The notes below the pieces were generated by a model. It was not told where the DNA came from. It saw only the letters and a program-made list of their open reading frames with translations, and did no database searches. From the NCBI RefSeq assembly GCF_008831285.2, contig NC_045138.2:14768571-14832570 (forward strand): DNA of 64,000 nucleotides. Direction: 5' to 3'. The translations under genes and the position numbers were made by a program. This document shows positions 60,704 to 64,000 of this stretch, one piece after another. Position 1 is the first letter of the stretch. Every line of letters begins with the position of its first letter. This DNA is from Nymphaea colorata (Eukaryota; Streptophyta; Magnoliopsida; Nymphaeales; Nymphaeaceae).

Positions 60704-62828
60704 CCTGTGAGTATAGTCTTTTAGTCCGACCAACTATACTATGTACTATGTTAGAAGAATAATGAATTCACAAATCTAGATTTTATACGATGGAAAAGAA
60801 TGTTAAATCAAATGCAATTATTGGTTTTATAATGCCGTTAGATTTTTTGAGTTCATAAAAAAATGAGTCATAAAATTCATTTGGTGCATTGAATTTGGAT
60901 GGTTCTTTTTTCAAATGTAAATAAATTCGCGGCTTCTTGAGCTCATCGATGAAGTCACATTTAGAAAATAATGTTCAACCAGCCAGTAGGCGCCAAAAGA
61001 ACAAAACAGCGAGATGTAATTCGTTTTCTCTCTTGCTCCATTATGAGCATCCCATATCCTGGACCTCCTAATCGTCCCTTTTCTCGATTCAAAATTTCCT
61101 TTCCAATCGTACAGACTGAAGATTGTTATGGCTATTAATTTTCGAAAATGCTTACCAATCCCACATGATCCCAATTCGAATGAGATCAAACACGGAAGAG
61201 ATGCATATGAATATTAAGATCTTATGGTCATCTAGTTCCCATGCCGCAGTGCAACGCCTGGTTAATCGGTGGAACTAGAGATCCGTGACCTTCAGATTGG
61301 AAAGGACGATCTCGAATCCCCATTTTCCGTGGGGGAGAGGGATCCGAGATGGCGCATCAGATGAGATGTTTGTTATTGCTTTTACCAGCGGACTACCGTC
61401 CGACCTTGCGGTCAAGGAGCATGTTTGTGCAATCCGGGGGTTAGGCGTGCCGTGTCGTCCAAATCAAAGCGGTTGACCTGCACGGACTCAAGAGCCCGAT
61501 CCGGATCCATCTTCCTGCCGGATCTTCCGTCCTCCTCCGGCGAATGAAGCAGGAGATCGCTCTCCCGGGAGCTCATGGAACGAATTCAAGAGGATGAAGG
61601 AGAAATAAGGAGTGCTGGATCCAGGAAGGACTTGTTCTGCTCGATGTCAGGAGACGCGGTTTCCTTCATCCCTTCGGTTTTCTTTGGATCCTGAGGCAAG
61701 AAAAGCAAACGCACTCGCTCAAGCAGACGTTACACTAATTATTTATTGTGGTTTTCGTGTGCCTATTTTTTAATGCTTTCGATCAGGGGAGGAGCGAAAG
61801 AAAGGAGAGATGTGGAGCCGATCGAGAGATAAAAGAATTCAAAAGTATTATCTCTGCGTGTCCTTTCCGGGTGAATATTCTGGAAGGCTTTGGTAAGAAG
61901 ATAGTTATTTTATTTCTTCCTTTGACTTCTTTTCAGCAGGAAAACAGGGAATTCTTTCGGCAATTGCGGCGTCCCCATTTTTGTTCGCATTAATTGCAGA
62001 ATTTCCTTGAGGCTTCGTCTCCCGGGCGGGACAGCAGAGGCGCGAGAAAATCTACCCGAAGCAAGGGTGATTTTGACCGATTTCGTCTTGCTTTTAATGA
62101 ATTTCTGGTAAAAATAAATGACGTTAAATTTCGCAGTAGGTGAAGAATTTGATCCGAATGATGACGTTCCCCTCTCCCTTTTTTTATTGTTTTAGAAACT
62201 TCATTTCCAAGAGATCAGCAGAAATATACAACTTTTTTTTCTCCTCCGATCGGTTGTTTTTTTTTCTGACTATAATTTGAGGACTTGTTCGAGATTTTAA
62301 GCTAACCAGTAAATTTCTGGTTTTATCATTGCATATTCCAATGGTTTCTCTTTTTGTTTTCGTCTCGGATCACACTCTACCTTCTTCATCTCTGAAAAGA
62401 TCAATCCTGACCTCAATAGCACAGTTTTTACAAGAATCTTTGCCGTTCTTATAAGCTCAAATCAGTAAATTTCCAGAAATTCGCCGCTTCGAACATATCA
62501 AGAAAATGCAATCTGAATCCCCTCAAGTTCCTCGAGTTACCGGCAAAATTAAACTAGAAACAGTCACGCCGATCCACCGCATAATCATGATGTTAGCTTA
62601 AAATATTTCCAAACTCCCTGACTCAAATCTAGATTGCGCAGATCACGAACAGAATTGCAAACTACCGGCAAACAAAATTTGTTGCAAGAAAGAAATGGCG
62701 AGAATTCCCCATTTTTCCATTTCTAGATCCTAGGATTTACAATTTTTCTCATACACAAAATCAGAGAAAATGAAGAGAGAAAAGGGGGAAAAGAGAGGAG
62801 GAAGAGACGGGGATTCTCAGGTGTTTTC

Positions 62829-64000
62829 TCAGAAGGGCATTATGTGCGTCGCCTTACTCTCGTAGCGAGAGAGGCAGTTCTTGTAATCAGCACGGAACGT
62901 CTTCAGGAGATCTCCGGCCATCTGACGGACGCCCGGCGAGCAATTACTCTGCATCAGCAACAAGATCTTCGCCGGCCCGTTGCTCTTCACCACCGCCTCC
63001 GCCGCCCTCCTATCCCGGAAAGCGTGGCATACGCTCCAAAGCACCACTACCCCACTCTCCGTCGCCGGCCCGCCGGCCTTCATCAGCTTCCCAACTATCG
63101 ACGTCACGCACTCAGGCGACTCGCATATCGCCGCTCGCCCCTCGGCACACGTCGACGCGAGTTCCAGCACCTTCATTGCCTTATCCAAGGCTGCAGCGCC
63201 GGAATCCGGCCGCTGTAGGAACCTCACAATTGCCGGAACCGTCCCCAGCCTCACAACCCGTGTCCGGGCGCGCCTCAAGGCGGCAATCGCCGCCATGCAG
63301 GACACCGCGGCCTCGACCTCGCGGGCGCCCGCCGGCGAATCGGCGGTGATCACCTTCACGAGGCCTGCCACGATGGGGTCGCTCGCCGAAATGGCGGAGC
63401 TCGACTCGGAGTTGGCGGTCGCAAGCGATTCGATCGCCCTCGCGCATTCCGCCACCGCTTCAGGGTCATTCCCCTCGGCGAGGACGGCCGCGAAGGATCG
63501 GACCGCCTCCGGGGTCGTGAGCATCTCCGCGGCCGCGCGGTCCGATCGGACGGCCAAGATGGGCCCCAGGGCCTTAACGGCTTCCTGCAACACCGCCATC
63601 CCCTTCTCCACCCGAAGAACGCCAGAAATCGCGTCAACACCTCCGGCCGTCGCCACCGCATCGCGACACTGCTCGCTGGACTGGACAATTTGCGCCACCC
63701 TCTTGACGGAGTCGATCGCACCGTCGCGGACGCCGACAATGACCTTCGGGAGGTCATCCGGCGGCTGGACAGAATCGGCATGCTGTTTCCGGTGGTCCAA
63801 GGGGCCGTTCGGGTGTAGGTGCCGCTTGGTGGAAGCGGTCTCCGACCACATCTGGATGAGGCGGTGGAGGGTGTGGTTGGGGACGACCTCCTTGGTCTGG
63901 AGGACCTGCATGGTGGCAGGGCACGTATTGTTGCCGCTGTCAAGCCAACGCTGGATGCTCGACCGGTCGTAGGTAACGCCGGTGCAGAGGCTCACCGGCG
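62829..64000 (-). CDS. U-box/ARM-repeat E3 ubiquitin ligase (PUB27/28/29-like), 5' end cut by window
   Basis: The frame is open from the right edge to the stop at 62829-62831, giving 390 codons without an intron. The frame continues past the edge (it reads PVSLCTG at the boundary), so the true start and the first part of the U-box are missing. The visible U-box section is VTYDRSSIQRWLDSG and NNTCPATMQVL, followed by VPNHTLHRLIQMW. This is the E2-binding fold that passes ubiquitin to substrates. The rest is an Ala/Val-rich ARM/HEAT-like helical repeat region (AVLQEAVKALGPILAV; MKVLELASTCAEGRAAI), ending LLKTFRADYKNCLSRYESK. Layout and motifs fit the intron-less PUB22-29 group of immunity and stress regulators, and the SLCTGVTYDRSSIQRWL wording is nearest to PUB27/28/29. 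The coding sequence is strongly GC-rich compared with its surroundings, as is common for intron-less genes of this family. Confidence 0.9.
   Translation of the reverse strand, partial: PVSLCTGVTYDRSSIQRWLDSGNNTCPATMQVLQTKEVVPNHTLHRLIQMWSETASTKRHLHPNGPLDHRKQHADSVQPPDDLPKVIVGVRDGAIDSVKRVAQIVQSSEQCRDAVATAGGVDAISGVLRVEKGMAVLQEAVKALGPILAVRSDRAAAEMLTTPEAVRSFAAVLAEGNDPEAVAECARAIESLATANSESSSAISASDPIVAGLVKVITADSPAGAREVEAAVSCMAAIAALRRARTRVVRLGTVPAIVRFLQRPDSGAAALDKAMKVLELASTCAEGRAAICESPECVTSIVGKLMKAGGPATESGVVVLWSVCHAFRDRRAAEAVVKSNGPAKILLLMQSNCSPGVRQMAGDLLKTFRADYKNCLSRYESKATHIMPF

Larger units (their letters stand above)
56201..62828. other. 6.6-kb spacer between TSK and the U-box gene
   Basis: TSK and the U-box gene converge here, so both 3' UTRs lie inside (TSK's just after 56200, the other just before 62829). 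The middle is AT-rich, single-copy-looking DNA with no recognisable coding region. It holds a 46-bp tandem duplication (60392-60483) and a small hAT-like element (60526-60703). The open frames present are short and match nothing I know. Confidence 0.6.

Noticed and set aside
62980..63972. Plus-strand open frame of 330 codons opposite the U-box gene
   Set aside because: It is the antisense shadow of a GC-rich intron-less gene. The minus-strand frame has clear U-box and ARM features.
1..64000. A co-localised functional gene cluster or new multi-gene system
   Set aside because: The five host genes belong to unrelated housekeeping pathways with ordinary plant spacing, and no shared regulation or biosynthetic theme is visible.

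Overview
This is nuclear DNA of a flowering plant. The genes are split by short GT-AG introns with AT-rich interiors. Plant-specific families are present (a PH-RCC1-FYVE-BRX protein, a U-box/ARM ligase, a plastid-targeted SufB, a plant-type TONSOKU), and the spacers hold MITEs and TA microsatellites. I could not fix the lineage more narrowly. There are no operons, CRISPR arrays or other prokaryotic features.

Layout. 1-9065 (-): ATG2, the autophagy lipid-transfer protein, whose 3' end lies beyond the left edge. 12120-19432 (-): a complete nine-exon PRAF-type gene (PH, RCC1 repeats, FYVE, coiled coil, BRX; 1089 residues). 19433-31090: a long spacer with no supported gene, holding TA-bracketed inverted-repeat elements and a GC-rich island between diverged direct repeats. 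31091-35581: remains of a PIF/Harbinger transposon, with a transposase that reads through four exons and a decayed second ORF. 37513-37762: a short hAT-like element with a perfect 8-bp target duplication. 38224-43411 (-): chloroplast SUFB, two exons round a 3.5-kb intron that carries an insertion between 19-bp direct repeats. 46447-56200 (+): TONSOKU (TSK), 20 exons, 1362 residues, with an E2F-like site and a TATA box upstream. 56201-62828: spacer. 62829-64000 (-): a U-box/ARM E3 ligase cut at its 5' end by the right edge.

The host genes are housekeeping or regulatory genes of unrelated pathways (autophagy, phosphoinositide/RCC1 signalling, plastid Fe-S assembly, replication-coupled chromatin maintenance, ubiquitination). 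They do not form a gene cluster. I saw no convincing new multi-gene system. The most interesting unexplained structure is in the repeats: a hAT-like family with CTATGTCAC ends and subterminal GGGTGCGG/GGTACGGG motifs (two copies with perfect 8-bp target duplications), a set of short inverted-repeat elements lying between TA microsatellites, and the insertion in the SUFB intron. All exon boundaries were set by hand from reading frame, splice dinucleotides and remembered family similarity, so they need transcript support.
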